Source of the DNA: Steromphala cineraria
Taxonomy: Eukaryota; Mollusca; Gastropoda; Trochida; Trochidae
Assembly: GCA_916613615.1 (NCBI GenBank)
Contig: OU744724.1
Span: forward strand, 44,184,662-44,248,661
Reading direction: 5' to 3'
DNA: 64,000 bases
In this document: positions 21,243 to 34,300 of the stretch, in pieces
How the letters are laid out: each line of letters opens with the position of its first letter
How positions within the stretch are numbered: position 1 is the stretch's first letter
Program-made: the position numbers and the translations under genes
The notes under the pieces: model-generated
Database searches by the model: none
What the model was told of the DNA's origin: nothing
The model's input: the letters and a program-made list of their open reading frames with translations, nothing else

Positions 21243-21381
21243 AGATAAGACATGATCTTTTGGGAATTCTTTTGATAAGAATAAAAAGGTTTGCCCTTGC
21301 AATTTCCATGCGGCCTTTGAGCAAAATCCCATGGTCAAACATTCTGTATTCCTAATAATGCCTGATGATCATGTCTTATCA
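21243..21381. mobile_element. Foldback MITE family D, copy 2
   Basis: GATAAGACATGATC on the left and GATCATGTCTTATC on the right, with ATAAGAATAAAAAGG and TATTCCTAATAATGCC inside. It is a diverged relative of the copy 600 bp upstream. Confidence 0.6.
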
Positions 21382-21513
21382 ATTAGGTACGGCCTTTGAG
21401 TAATTTTTTTCATTATATAGAAACAGGCATGAACAACCTCCCTGTCTGATCTGATCAGCAGTGTATGTCCAAACTAACAAACAAAAAACTCAGTTCTTAA
21501 TACTTCTGGCATC

Positions 21514-21519
21514 TTTATT
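21514..21519 (-). terminator. Candidate ALDH6A1 poly(A) signal
   Basis: AATAAA on the minus strand (TTTATT on plus), about 850 bp downstream of the ALDH6A1 stop codon. Other A/T-rich hexamers lie nearby, so the choice is uncertain. Confidence 0.3.
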
Positions 21520-22370
21520 TGCCGACTACACGAATGAGTGAGTCAGTTTGACTGCTGTGAGATTCTCACTTCACCAGGCACTCTGCACAGGCTCTCTACA
21601 ATATACAATCTTTGTTCCTCACGATTGTTTGTCCTTGAACAATTATAGCACTGCTATGATAAAATGTAGCACTTTCATACCAAAACGGTTTGTACAATAA
21701 TTCAAAATTTTAAGATAAAGACTGTTTACAAAACACATTCATAACAATGTCAAAACAAGCAAATAATTTTTAGTTTTGAACAATATTCAATTTCGTCACT
21801 TAATGGTTCATGTAAAACCGGCTGCCAAGTCATCACTTCAACCTAAAGTACATACATTATAATTTATTTGTACAATCATTCAACATCAAACATATTAATT
21901 GACAACTTGCACACCAAAGCTCATAGAAGGCAAGATTACGAATGATTTACTTTCTGGATTGATAAATGCAAGATCCAAAGCTTGTAATTACAAGTAAAAG
22001 CGAGTATTATCTGTCAGAAATGTATATTACAATAGTCCAAAGGCAATGTACATTGAAGTTTAAAATTAATATTGACCATTTTGAGGCATAATCTTCTACC
22101 TCTACAGGATATTGAAATCATTAATTCTGAGATAAATATAAGAGAAATGAAAACTTCTATTAAGTGTAAATGACGAGATATTTTGTAAACCAAGACTATC
22201 AAAATATTTGGGTATCAATTCAGATTTACCAAAATTTTGGATAAAATGGATTCAAACTAAAGTGCAAATAATGGATTGAATCTAAATAGAGCACTCCAGC
22301 CCATAACCCGTAAATAAAGCCCAGTGATAGTATTGTAGGTCCACTGTACACTTTAGGACGGGTTGAGACA

Positions 22371-25300
22371 TTATCGCATGACTGGCATGGTAGTTGCTGT
22401 TCCGGTCTGCACTCCGGCGGTGTCGGACTTCCATAGCTGGGTGATCGTCTTCACCTGGGTATAGAACTGGATGCCCTGTGAAAGGAAATGTGGATAGATT
22501 AGCAATGGACATTAATCAATTTCACCAATATATATAAGATATATTACAACTGAATTGTTACCATCAAAAGAGCGGACCAGGGACAAAAGGATTGAAAGAT
22601 ACAGGGAACAGACGGACAAGAAAGACAAAGTATACAGTCAACCTGTCCAGCTTTGGCAAGGAATAATGGGAACAGGGTTTGATGATTCATTAACAAAATT
22701 GGTGACATCCTGTCTCCGCTAATGCTACAACCTATCCCCTGATATCCTCCTATGGTCTTCTGTCGTATGGCTGACGGGTGGTTGCTCAGCGCTATTTATA
22801 GCCTGTCTGTTTTCAGTCAAAATATTTCGAACTCCATACACTTTTGTCTAGTGATGTCGAACGTGGAAATCTAAGAGCGCGCGATTCGGAGTTTAGCGGG
22901 AGACTGCAATGAGAATCAGATTTATTATCTCATAGCACTCCTATTGGTTAATTTGAATCACGAGGTGAGCACGCGGAGCGAAGCCAAGAAACCAGTTTGC
23001 CGCTATCGCTGAAAGGGCATCATTTGATTGGCTTGCTATATATAGCGATACGACAGAAGACCATAGGAGGATATCAGGGGATAGGTTGTAGCATTTGCGG
23101 AGACATATCCGCTGATGTAGCAGGATGAATTGGTGAGGAACAATAATAAACTGTCAGTCTGATTAAAATTGACCATGCTCCGAGGAATAAAATAGTAAAA
23201 ACATTGTCTCTATCGAGGTCAAAACAGGCAGGATGCATGTTTCTGACTTCAGCTCATGTAACCAATCGCAAGGACAGCAGAAAAAGTTTTTGATATCATG
23301 CTAGGGGAAGGTAACTCCAGTGTTCCATTCGTTATTTATGATCAATGCTAAACACTTTTAAAAAACGATGATGCGATTGGATAGCTTATGCCTGGGTTTT
23401 GTATGCATAAATCAACCACCCCTACCACCATGTCTGAATAGGTGAACATTCCCCTTTCAAAATGTCATTGATCCTCCATGAAAAAAGTTGCCAGTGTGAA
23501 GGGAGGTCACTCTGCACTAACCTGTTTTCCGTAGAAGTTTGTGTCGCCACGGAATGATCCTCGAGAGCCAGTGAATGAAAACATCGGGAGAGGAACAGGG
23601 ATAGGGACGTTGATACCAACCTGGGGATGCAATGAATCATGGTTATACAAATCCATAAATTAAGCAGTCTGTGGAAATTTATGTAAAATACTGCATTGTG
23701 AAGCAATCATATATGAATTTGGGGTGAATTCAAGACTCAAAGTATTTGCAATTAGGCAAGCTGATATGAAGACTTTATGAAAGTCTTCATTCACCAAGGA
23801 AAGGCTAAATACTGAATCAAACTTTTCATATGTCATACAATTATAAGGATAGCTATGAAATCCCTGAGTAATACACAGCTAATAGTTACCTTTTATGCAA
23901 CTTAATAAACTCGGATTAAAAGCAAGTTCTAACATGAGGCCAGAAGAGATCAATTTGTCCAAAATCTACACATCATAATTTTGCAAGAAAATTAGATTAG
24001 TTACAGTCCAACAAAGCCTCATAAGACATAACTCTGCCTCCAAAAATTAAATTCAAACTTGGATTAAGATATCTTGATAGGAGTCCCTACTTGTCCAACA
24101 TCTGACTCCATGGTGTATTTCCTGGCCGTGGCCCCGTTGTTTGTGAAGATGGCCGTGCCGTTGCCGTAGGGGTTGCTGTTGACCACTGCAATGGCGTCGT
24201 CCAGGGTGTCCACTTCCATACTGACCAGCACTGGTCCGAATATCTCCTCCGTGTAGCACTTCATGTTGGGCTGTGAATTGACACATTGAAGAAAACTGTA
24301 GAATCTTTTTCAGATGTTTATATGATGAATATCAACTTCATGACCAAAAAATAATACAGTAGCACATGGATATAACAAACTTCAAGGGACCAACAAATTT
24401 AAATCGCTATTTCCCGTGTTCGCTATACGCATCTAATTTTAATGATATTATATAGGGACGGGACGGGACTTGAAAATTTGTTCACTATATCTGTGTTATA
24501 CTGAAAGTTGTTTTACGCAATCTCATAACATGACGATGATAAATTTGGTGAAATACTTCGGAGTATCCCTGCCAAAAAACAAATCTTAAAAGCCACATTT
24601 AGATATTTTGAAGCTTTTCACAAACACCTGAGCAGTTTTGGCCCCCTTGATCACACAAAATTGCTTAAAAAGAACCCCAGAAATTGCCCTCACAAGTCTT
24701 ATAATTTAGTAAGAGGAAATAATAAGAACAACAAGTCATTTTAGTGCAAATTGTAGAATCTGTAAAGATCAATGCAACCTCTAAAGTTACCTGATTAGAC
24801 ATGACACTCAAAGATTTACACACCTTGACTTTATTTAGGATGGTTGGTCCCACAAAGTTCCCCTTCTCGTATCCCTTCACAGAGATCCCTCGCCCATCTA
24901 GAACCAGCTCCGCCCCCTCTTCCACGCCAGACTGCACAAGGTCAAGGACACGCTGCTTAGCATCAGGGGAGATAAGCGGGCCAAGGTCTGCACCAGGTTC
25001 ATGACCTGTGTGGAACAGTTGCTTTGAGTTGAATAACTGGATTCATTACAGAATGGAGATTAAAGATTGAATAAATAAGTGACAGAAACAAAGGGAGTTT
25101 ATGCAAATGAAGGACTGAAACATACAAGAGGTATAACTCCACATTATGATTAAATTTGTCAAGTTTGGATCAATTAGTGTTGAAGTTGAGAGGAACAAAT
25201 GTGTGACAGCAAAACTTCGCCCATAAAACCATAGCTTGTGAACTATATTAGTGTTTGCAGGACACCCCAAAAACAGAGCAGCCCCGAAACTTGGGGTTTC

Positions 25301-28300
25301 GCCTTACCCTGTTCCGCCTTCTACAAGCCTCAGCATATTGGGCATTTTCTTGTGACCTTGACGTTTGACACTCAAGGTCACGCAATCAAAGAATACATTT
25401 CATTGAAAATAACATTAATGTATCGAATAAAAGTGTTTAAAGTTAAAATAATCCATTTTCTCAATATTTGTTGACCTTGACCTTTGACAGGAGATCTCAA
25501 AGAGATAATATATATAAAATTTAAACTTCATAGCGCAAAAACTTTTCAAGTTAACACGTTTACAAGGATTTTTTTTGTGATTTTATAGCTCATGAGCTTG
25601 ACCTTTGACCTTGAAAGTGAACATGTTATTTTAAGTCCCCAGAGGTGTAAACAATTATACATGTTTATGAGTTCTGAAAAGCTTAACGGGATTAAGTTAT
25701 ATCCAAATTAGTTGCACATTGTAATAACACAAATCTCATGACCTTGACCTTTGACCTTCAAGGTTACACAATCAATGAAAACTCTTTATTGAGTATAACA
25801 ATCTTCTATTGATCAAAAATGTTTATAGTTAAAATAAAGCATTTTCGCAAAACCATGCTAAAGTCATGACCTTGCTGTGACCTTGACCTTGGACAGATTG
25901 TAGCAAAAACCTTTTCAAATTTTTTTACTCTTCCAAGGATGATATATACCAAGTTAGAGCTTCATAGCACAAAAAATTTCAAGTTATCGCGTTTACAAGG
26001 AATTTTTTAGTGATTTAAAGCTCGTGACCTTGACCTTTGTCCTTGAAATTGAACATGTCATTCTAAGTCCCCAGAGGTGTAAACACTTATACATGTTTAT
26101 GAGTTCTGAAAAGCTTAATGGGATAAAGTTATATCCAAATTAGTTGCACATTGTAATAACACAAATCTCATGACCTTGATCTTTGACCTTCAAGGTTACA
26201 CAATCTATGTACACTTTTCATTGAGTATAACAATCATCTATTGATTAAAAGTGTTCATAGTTAAAATAAAGCATTTTCGCAAAATCATGCTAAAGTCGTG
26301 ACCTTGCTGTGACCTTGACCTTGAACAGATTGTAGCGAAAACCTTTTCAAAATTTTTTACTCTTCCAAGGATGATACATACCAAGTTAGAGCTTCATAGC
26401 ACAAAAACTTTCCAAGTTATCGCGTTTACAAGGAATTTTTTAACGATTTTATAGCTTGTGACCTTGACCTTTGACCTTGAAAGTGAACATGTCAAAATCG
26501 TTCCCCCGAGGTATAAGCAGTAAGTTATGAATACAAGTTCTGGAAAGTTTAGTAGAAAAAAGTTATAGTCATTAGTATGTGTGCAGCGGACGCGGCGGAA
26601 ACTGCACAAAACCTGAAAGCAGCTGCTAATTATTTAGGTTGAATTTTAAGAAGTGTTGAATCAATAAATTATTTTGGGTACATTCAAAAATGCTTTCAAC
26701 TCATGAAATATCTTGATTGAAAAGTGCTTTCCAGAAAGGATAAATGATTTGCAATTGAATTGTTTTAGATGCAATGATGTGATCAGACAACATAAAATTC
26801 CAATTATCAGATTCCAAACAAGCCAAGTCTCACATACCAGCATTAACCTTGAGTTTCTTTGCCCGCTCCACGAGTTCAGGTATCCAGTTTTTGGCCTCTC
26901 CTACAAACACAGCCGTCGACAGTGCCATACATCTCTGTCCAGCGGCGCCAAATGCAGCTCCAACCAACTGCAAGAGGGGCTCAATCAATTTGAAATTTAC
27001 CCATATGTAAAATGTAGGATGAAAAAGTTCAAAAATCAAAAATATTCAAATATGCCAAATTATTTTTGTTGAGACGATGTTGGAATTACAGCTTTTATAC
27101 ACGAGACAGTGAGAGAAAAAGGCCTATCATATACAACTTTCTCATAAAACAATTGATGTTTTAGAATTGCTGTAATCTCTACGATGATATATCAACAGCA
27201 AAGTGTAGGACAAATAATTTGCAAAGTCTACATGTGATGGACATCATTCCACAGGGTGTACAGAAACTGATGACTCCAATCTACCTGTGTCAGGGTACTC
27301 TCCTTGTCTGCATCAGGCATGATCACTCCGTGGTTCTTGGCACCCTGTAAGTAAATTCATCAACCACATAAATAGTAAGATTTAATTTTATGATTTACAA
27401 TGAAATTTCATGATCTATCGATAAAACTAAATCATAATATCAGTAACTACCTGGTAATGGTTTCTAACATCATTATGCACAGACACAGTTATGACGTCAT
27501 GTTTTTGCCGAGGCAACAGGCTCCATGTCGAGAAGACTTACAAATGATTGCTAATTTCAATGAAACGCAAAGGTTTTTCATATAGAAAAATTGTGCTTTC
27601 TAGACAGCTGCCATTTGATTCACAAATTTGCTCTAAGGAGTGTAAGTTAAAGCTTTGAATCTTTTCCTAATGACATAATAATAAATTTATGTAAATACAT
27701 ACCATGTTAGATTGTACTCGCTTGCCATTTTTGGATCCTCTCTCGTAGATATACTGACCCTGAAAAGAAAGGGAAATTTTTCAACTTTTTTCAAAGCAGA
27801 CATTTTCTTCGGTAGTTGATATTTCCAGTACGTTGAAAACATTTTCCCCAAATCAATGTTTGAACTACTGTGATGTATCATATTCATTTTCTCTTTAAGA
27901 CATGGAAACATGGACTTGCATCAGTTATCTTGACCTATGTCAAAGAGCTTTGTCTGCAAATCAATTAATTACTTATTATAGACAAATGTTTTCCAACCAT
28001 TTGGCGATGTGCCTTGAGTAAAACTTGAATTTGTGAGGTAAAGAATTAAGATTTTTCAGATTGATAAAACCTCTAATAACCCTACCCATCATATTGCACA
28101 TCACAAGAAAGCAGTAACAATATAAAATTAGCTTCTTTTTATAATGCTTTCTATGGACCACTTTTTGTTAGTGATCTCACATGTGTGAAAAGTCACTATT
28201 ACCGTATATGACCGGGTATAAGCCGACCCCGCATATAAACCGACCCCCTTTCTCAACCCCCAAATTCCAGTCAAAACCTAGTATCTCATGTATAGACCGA

Positions 28301-31300
28301 CCCCCCTCTTCGCAGCTGTATTTTGCTGCCAGTTAGTCGATATGATGCCCGTTGCATTGAAACTAAAAGCTCATGAATCATCAAATGACACGTTAATTTT
28401 AAGACGTATATTATTTTAAAAAACTATAAAAGAATTTATAAGTGTTCACTTACGGTGTTTGTTGTTTGTTTTAATCATATAACATATTATTCTCGACAAA
28501 TTGTTAACGAACGACAGTCAACAACCTTTGGTGCATGAAGTGTTTGCTGGAAATGAGATATTTGTTACAAACCTTTTCATTGGCTAAATTATGTAGGTCA
28601 ACCAATCAGCAAGTCGGTTTAAAAAAGATCTATGAAACATAAAACGTGGTCGTAATAATTTCATGACAACATTTTGTCGATACAATATTTAATGTGTAAA
28701 TATATCAGATTTTCTTACACGTTTTCTATATTTTATTTTTTCAAAATTAACATGTAGTTAATTGAAATATTTGTGTATATAAAAGTCGAAGAATAACGAT
28801 CAGAAATATAACCATGAGCAAAAAAATTATAAAAGGAATGTTATTCGTCGTCACGAAATTACGATTGAAATTCAAAGTAATGTAAAACATCGTGCTTTCA
28901 CGAGTGTATCTTTGACAAAGATTTGATTGAATTTCGATCAGATATGATTGATAAGTTTGGAAATATGTCTTAATAATACTTTAAAATGGACAACAAGCCT
29001 TTTGAAGTGATAACTCTTGATAATATTTAAAAAACCGAGTTTGCCTTTCGTGGATGCGAGTGAAGCCACATCGATCTGCCGAAATCTAACAGTACGTGAA
29101 GGTTGCTTGAATATTTCATATTAATATATCTTTATATAATTTTCAACTTCTCTTTGTATATTTTCATTAAAAACAACAACACAACAAAAGTATTTTTATT
29201 TTAAAAGTTCAATATAGAAATGACCTCTATGATTGTGCATGTTGCTTCCTGTGTAAACATCTACTCGCTAACTCGCTGGGCTGACGATACTCGTGCTTGG
29301 TCTCTTGATTTTTTTCATCTGCATCATATAACTCAGGTATAGACCGACCCCCCTCTCTGACCCCCTAATTTCTGGTGTCAAATTCTAGGCTTATATCCGG
29401 TCATATACGGTAGGTGTATCTTCAAAACAGTTGTTTTGCAGTATTTACTTTGGATATGAGACTTTTTAAGGATGAAATCACCTTGAATTTCGAAATTACA
29501 ATTTATAAGAAATAGATTTCATGAAAATGAGACAGAAAATTAAAAATTTTAACTGTTGAATAAATTTGTTGACAAGCTCCCACAGTTACCAAAGTTAAAC
29601 TCACACTTTTCAACTGTTTATAAACAACACATGAAATGTATTTATTCAATGCCGGTAATTGAAGTCAATAACTTACAGCCTGATCAGATCCAACAAAAGA
29701 AATGGCTTTTATTTCAGGATGATCACAGATGAAGTTGACACCTGAAATTGAAATCTTGCACTGAGGGTTGTATGTACATCAAAATGTAAACACAAATAGA
29801 TCACAAACAAACAGAAATTTTTTTTTGTATCTAACATGCATGAGGAAGTAAGGACTAACAAAATTTGCCAATTAGGATTATTTTTTGGCTACAAGGTCAA
29901 TGTTTTGCTGAAAAACTCTTTACTTTAAAATCTGCATCTGAAACCCTGTTTGCAGCAGAAATAAAAAACCACTGGCAACATTTGCTGCCTACAGCAGGCT
30001 ACCCTTTAATCTTTTCACCACTACAGGCTCAAATTGAAACTCAAGAACAGATTTCTAGTTTGTAGGGGTGAAGTACAATCAACTGAGTTATCTGCCCTTA
30101 CTGTCATGTCTGCCGTGGATGACATTGATGACACCTGGAGGGACGCCAGCCTCCTGAGCAAGCTTCACTAGCATCATGGTTGCTCCAGGGTCTCGCTCCG
30201 ACGGCTTGATGAGGGAAGTGTTGCCACATACAATAGCCATTGGGAACATCTGCAAGTTGTTAAGAAACAAAGGATTAATAATTTTCTTTGCTCGGATACA
30301 TACAGGATATCTTTAGTTTTGAGTGTGATATCACTTATCTCTCATCGAGTGACGGGTAGAGGCAGTATTTAAAATATAGGCTTTTCCCCCCCCCCGTCAC
30401 CAGATGAGAGATAAGTGATATCACACTCACAAAATATATATTTGTTACATCTGTGTTCGGAAATGTCTTGACTTGAGTTTCCTGGCGAGCTCATACCATT
30501 GTCGTATTGTAATTAAGCAGCGGCGATGGCGTTGCATTGATTATAGAAGTGATGTCAAACCATTGTACACTTGACGTCACCTTCTGTGATATTTTTACTG
30601 ACTTGAAAAAGTGATATCAAACTAAGTGCAAGAACACTTTTTCTCTGAGAAAACTATCTCTCACCGCTTAGCATATAATAAATCATGTAATTTTACTGAA
30701 ATATGATGTAGACGTACCCAGAGAGGGATCATGGCAGGGAAGTTGAAGGGGGTGATGCCAGCGCACACACCGAGGGGCAGCCTGTAGGTGAGGGTGTCCA
30801 TGTCCTTGGCTATACCCTGCAGGGTCTCCCCGAGCTGGAGGCTGGTGATACTGCAGCAGTGCTCAACAACCTCTGTAACAATGGAGCAAACGGTCAGGCC
30901 AGGGATTTGTCAATAGACTTATAGTGGGAGTGGAGATAGTCAATCATTTGGAAGGAATCTCCCTACAAAATTTAGGAAACAATTTTGTAAGAAAATGTTC
31001 AAATTTCTTTTTTGTTTTTTTTTATCAAAGTCATTGAACTTAATATTTCTTGGAAAATAATATCAAAGTTCATTTCTTTAAAATTTTATAAACTTTTTTT
31101 CCATAAAGTCACAATTATTTACCAAGTCATTTTTCCCATCAAAGTCAATAGTTCATCCCCAAAAGAAAATTCAAGGCCTATCTTGCCTTGACTTGATATT
31201 TCAACAAGTCTTTTACAAAGAGGCTTAAAAAGCAGTTTCTAAGGTTCTTAAACTTTTGGATCAAAAATCTCCCACACAATAACTACAAACTGTTCTTCTT

Positions 31301-34300
31301 TCCCCGTCAACTTTCCCTTGTGAAAACAGCTTGCGGGTCCTATACTTTTTAAATAACAATAACAAAGTGAAGTATTTCACACTTTCCTATAACTTAGTTA
31401 AAAAGACATTCTTTCTTTTTTTTCAAACAACAAAGGCCAAAGATACTATGACCACATCACTAATCATCTTTACTCTGATGACAGGAGAAACTCACGGAGG
31501 CCTCTCATGACATCCCCCTCTGCATCAACCAGCGTCTTGCCCTGCTCTAGGGTGATGTTAGCTGCAATCTTTTTCTGAAACATTACAAAATCATTTAATA
31601 ATTTAAAATCAATTGGGGTAGCATTGAAGGCCATTTTACACATTTTTTTTAATTGTTAAAATTCACCCAATCATCATAAATTCAAAACTTTTGTATCAAT
31701 TTTTTCTCAAATAAGATTGACAAGGTTTTACCTGAGCAAAGCAATCTTTTTCTGAAACATTACATATCATTTGATAATCTTAAATCAATTGGGGTACAAT
31801 TACACAAGTCACATTTACACTTTTTTAATATTCACCAAATAATCATAAATCAAAATTTTTGTATCAATTTTTTTCTCAGGTAAGATTGACGAGGTTTAAC
31901 CTGAGCAAAAGGTATAATATGAATCCAAGACTGACCAGGTTCTCCTTTATGAGTTGCTGGAACTTGAACATGATCTGTTGCCTAGTGAGGACTGTTGTCT
32001 GCGACCAGGACTTGAACGCTTCCTTCGACGAGGCTACCGCAGCCTCCATCTCTGCATGGGTGCATTCTGGGACTCTCGTCACAACCTCGTTTGTGGCCTG
32101 TCATCAAGATATAGGACAATCTTACAATTTTGATTAAAGCGTGAATAAAAAAAAATTATTACATTTTTATCTCTTTAGTATTTATAAAATATGCTGAGCT
32201 CAATATACTGTGTTGCTTTCTTGGTCCTCCTACAAAATTGTATTAAAACTTTCATATCAAACAGTGAACATTTACATCACTTAAGTATTCATAGAAATAT
32301 GCAGTCATATGAAACTAATTAATCCTTGACATCAGAAAGACTTTATGCTATTACTGAACAGATGGGCAGATTCTATTAGTGTGGATGTTCCCCGGAGCTT
32401 AGTGATGACAGTTTGAAATTCCAGTGCAACCCTATCACTATGATCACCAAGCCACTTATTTTAAGTAATTTAATATCAGCCTATTTTGGTGTAGATATGA
32501 CACTGCTTTGTTTGGCAATTCTTATTGAAAGCATGGTCAACAGGAGTTACTTGCCCCTGATTATTGATATGACATGCTCAGACCTAGTTGAGGGGAGTTA
32601 TTGTTTAACGCTACTTACGTCATTGATGGAAAGAAGAATAAATGCCGGAATAAGATTGATTCTTGATATAGCTAATATTTTGAAATAAAACTTGTATTCC
32701 TTGGAACTATGCCAATTAAAATCAGACTGAAAATAAGAAAGTTTGACTTACAGGATTGTGAAGGTCAACCCATTTGTTAGTTTTGGAATCGACAAATTCT
32801 CCATTGATGAGCATTTTTGTTGTTGGCTGAAACAAAACAACTTTTCAGTCATTCAGTATGTTTAATTAATTCAATCTCTAACACATACAAAATTAATTTA
32901 TTACTTACAAGATATTTTAAAACAATTAAGTGTCCTTTTTATTAAGGTATGTGTATAAACATAAACATACATATGAATTAAATAAGAGAATAATTGCACA
33001 AAGACTCCATGCTCAGTAGGCTGTATGACTTACCGCTGTTGCGTAACATCTTGCCAAGTTTCTCCCTCCCAACACCTGAAGAAGTTAAAATTCAATACAT
33101 TAAAGGGAAAGTTATATTGACTTTTGATATGATCTGCTTTTAACCACATCAATACTAAAACTCAATTTCATACAAATATTTTACCAATTGTCTAACTAAA
33201 ACTTTTAAATGTAGGAACAAATTCCATCTTGTGCTATTTCAAAAAAACATAATGCACTAATAAAGTGACACTAGGTTTCTAAAAATTAATTAACATAAAA
33301 AGATTTTTTTATATAAGAAAAGAGTCCAGAATAATAGACATTTTTTTAGTTGACTTTAAGTTAAGACTTGCTTTTTCAATGTCCTGTTAAGTTCAAAGTG
33401 TTATCACCTACAGTCCAAGGGTTAGACTACAATAATGATCTATGAATGAATATCAATAACTGCATATTCAAAATTAAGAAATAATAAAGAAATAGTCAGT
33501 TTATATATAAAAAAGATTTTGACTTTAAAAGATACCAGACATGCTTAAAGAGTAATTTGAAATCTTTTCTTTAGGTCACTTTATAGAAACCAAAAGATTA
33601 TCTTAAAAAAATATCACAAGGCAATGGATACGAAGGGAGACCAGGTCAGTGACAGAAAAAAAAGGAAGTATTGGATTATTTAACTTTTCAGTTAATGAAA
33701 ATATGCTACCAAAGTGGCATAAAGATGTGTCTAGTTTTGCATGAGCATGTATTGTACAACCTTTGTTGTATCCAATAATGACAAGCAGTTATTTGACAAA
33801 TGCTGATCAGTCAAGCATGATTCAAATTACTAGCAGTTGTCTCCTGAATTGTGATCACTCAAGCATGACATATGTCTCGTGTTCTTCAACAAGTGGTGTC
33901 ATTTTGTATGCTTTACTTGTTAAAACAAATGAGGAATTACATACAGGACTCTTTTGTAATTGTCAAACATGTTTGAATATTGATAATATTGATAAGAAAT
34001 CTTTTAAATACATAATCCAAATTAATTTATTCTCACTAAATCTTAAATATTGCTAAGCATTTAATAAGTGTTTAATCTATGGGTGAGGTGAGGTGAGGTG
34101 ACTTTGTGCTTCTTTTTTTAATTCACTTTCAAGAGTATTTCCCTATATCACGGCTGCTAGAAAGCCTGCAAAACTAGTATTGTGTCTGTGAATTGCAGTA
34201 AAACATTGATTAATACTAGCAAACCATGAGTGGAACTACACTGAAATTCAGTGTAGCATTGCACCCAAACCTTACTGCATGAAGAACAGTTCTCTACTAC

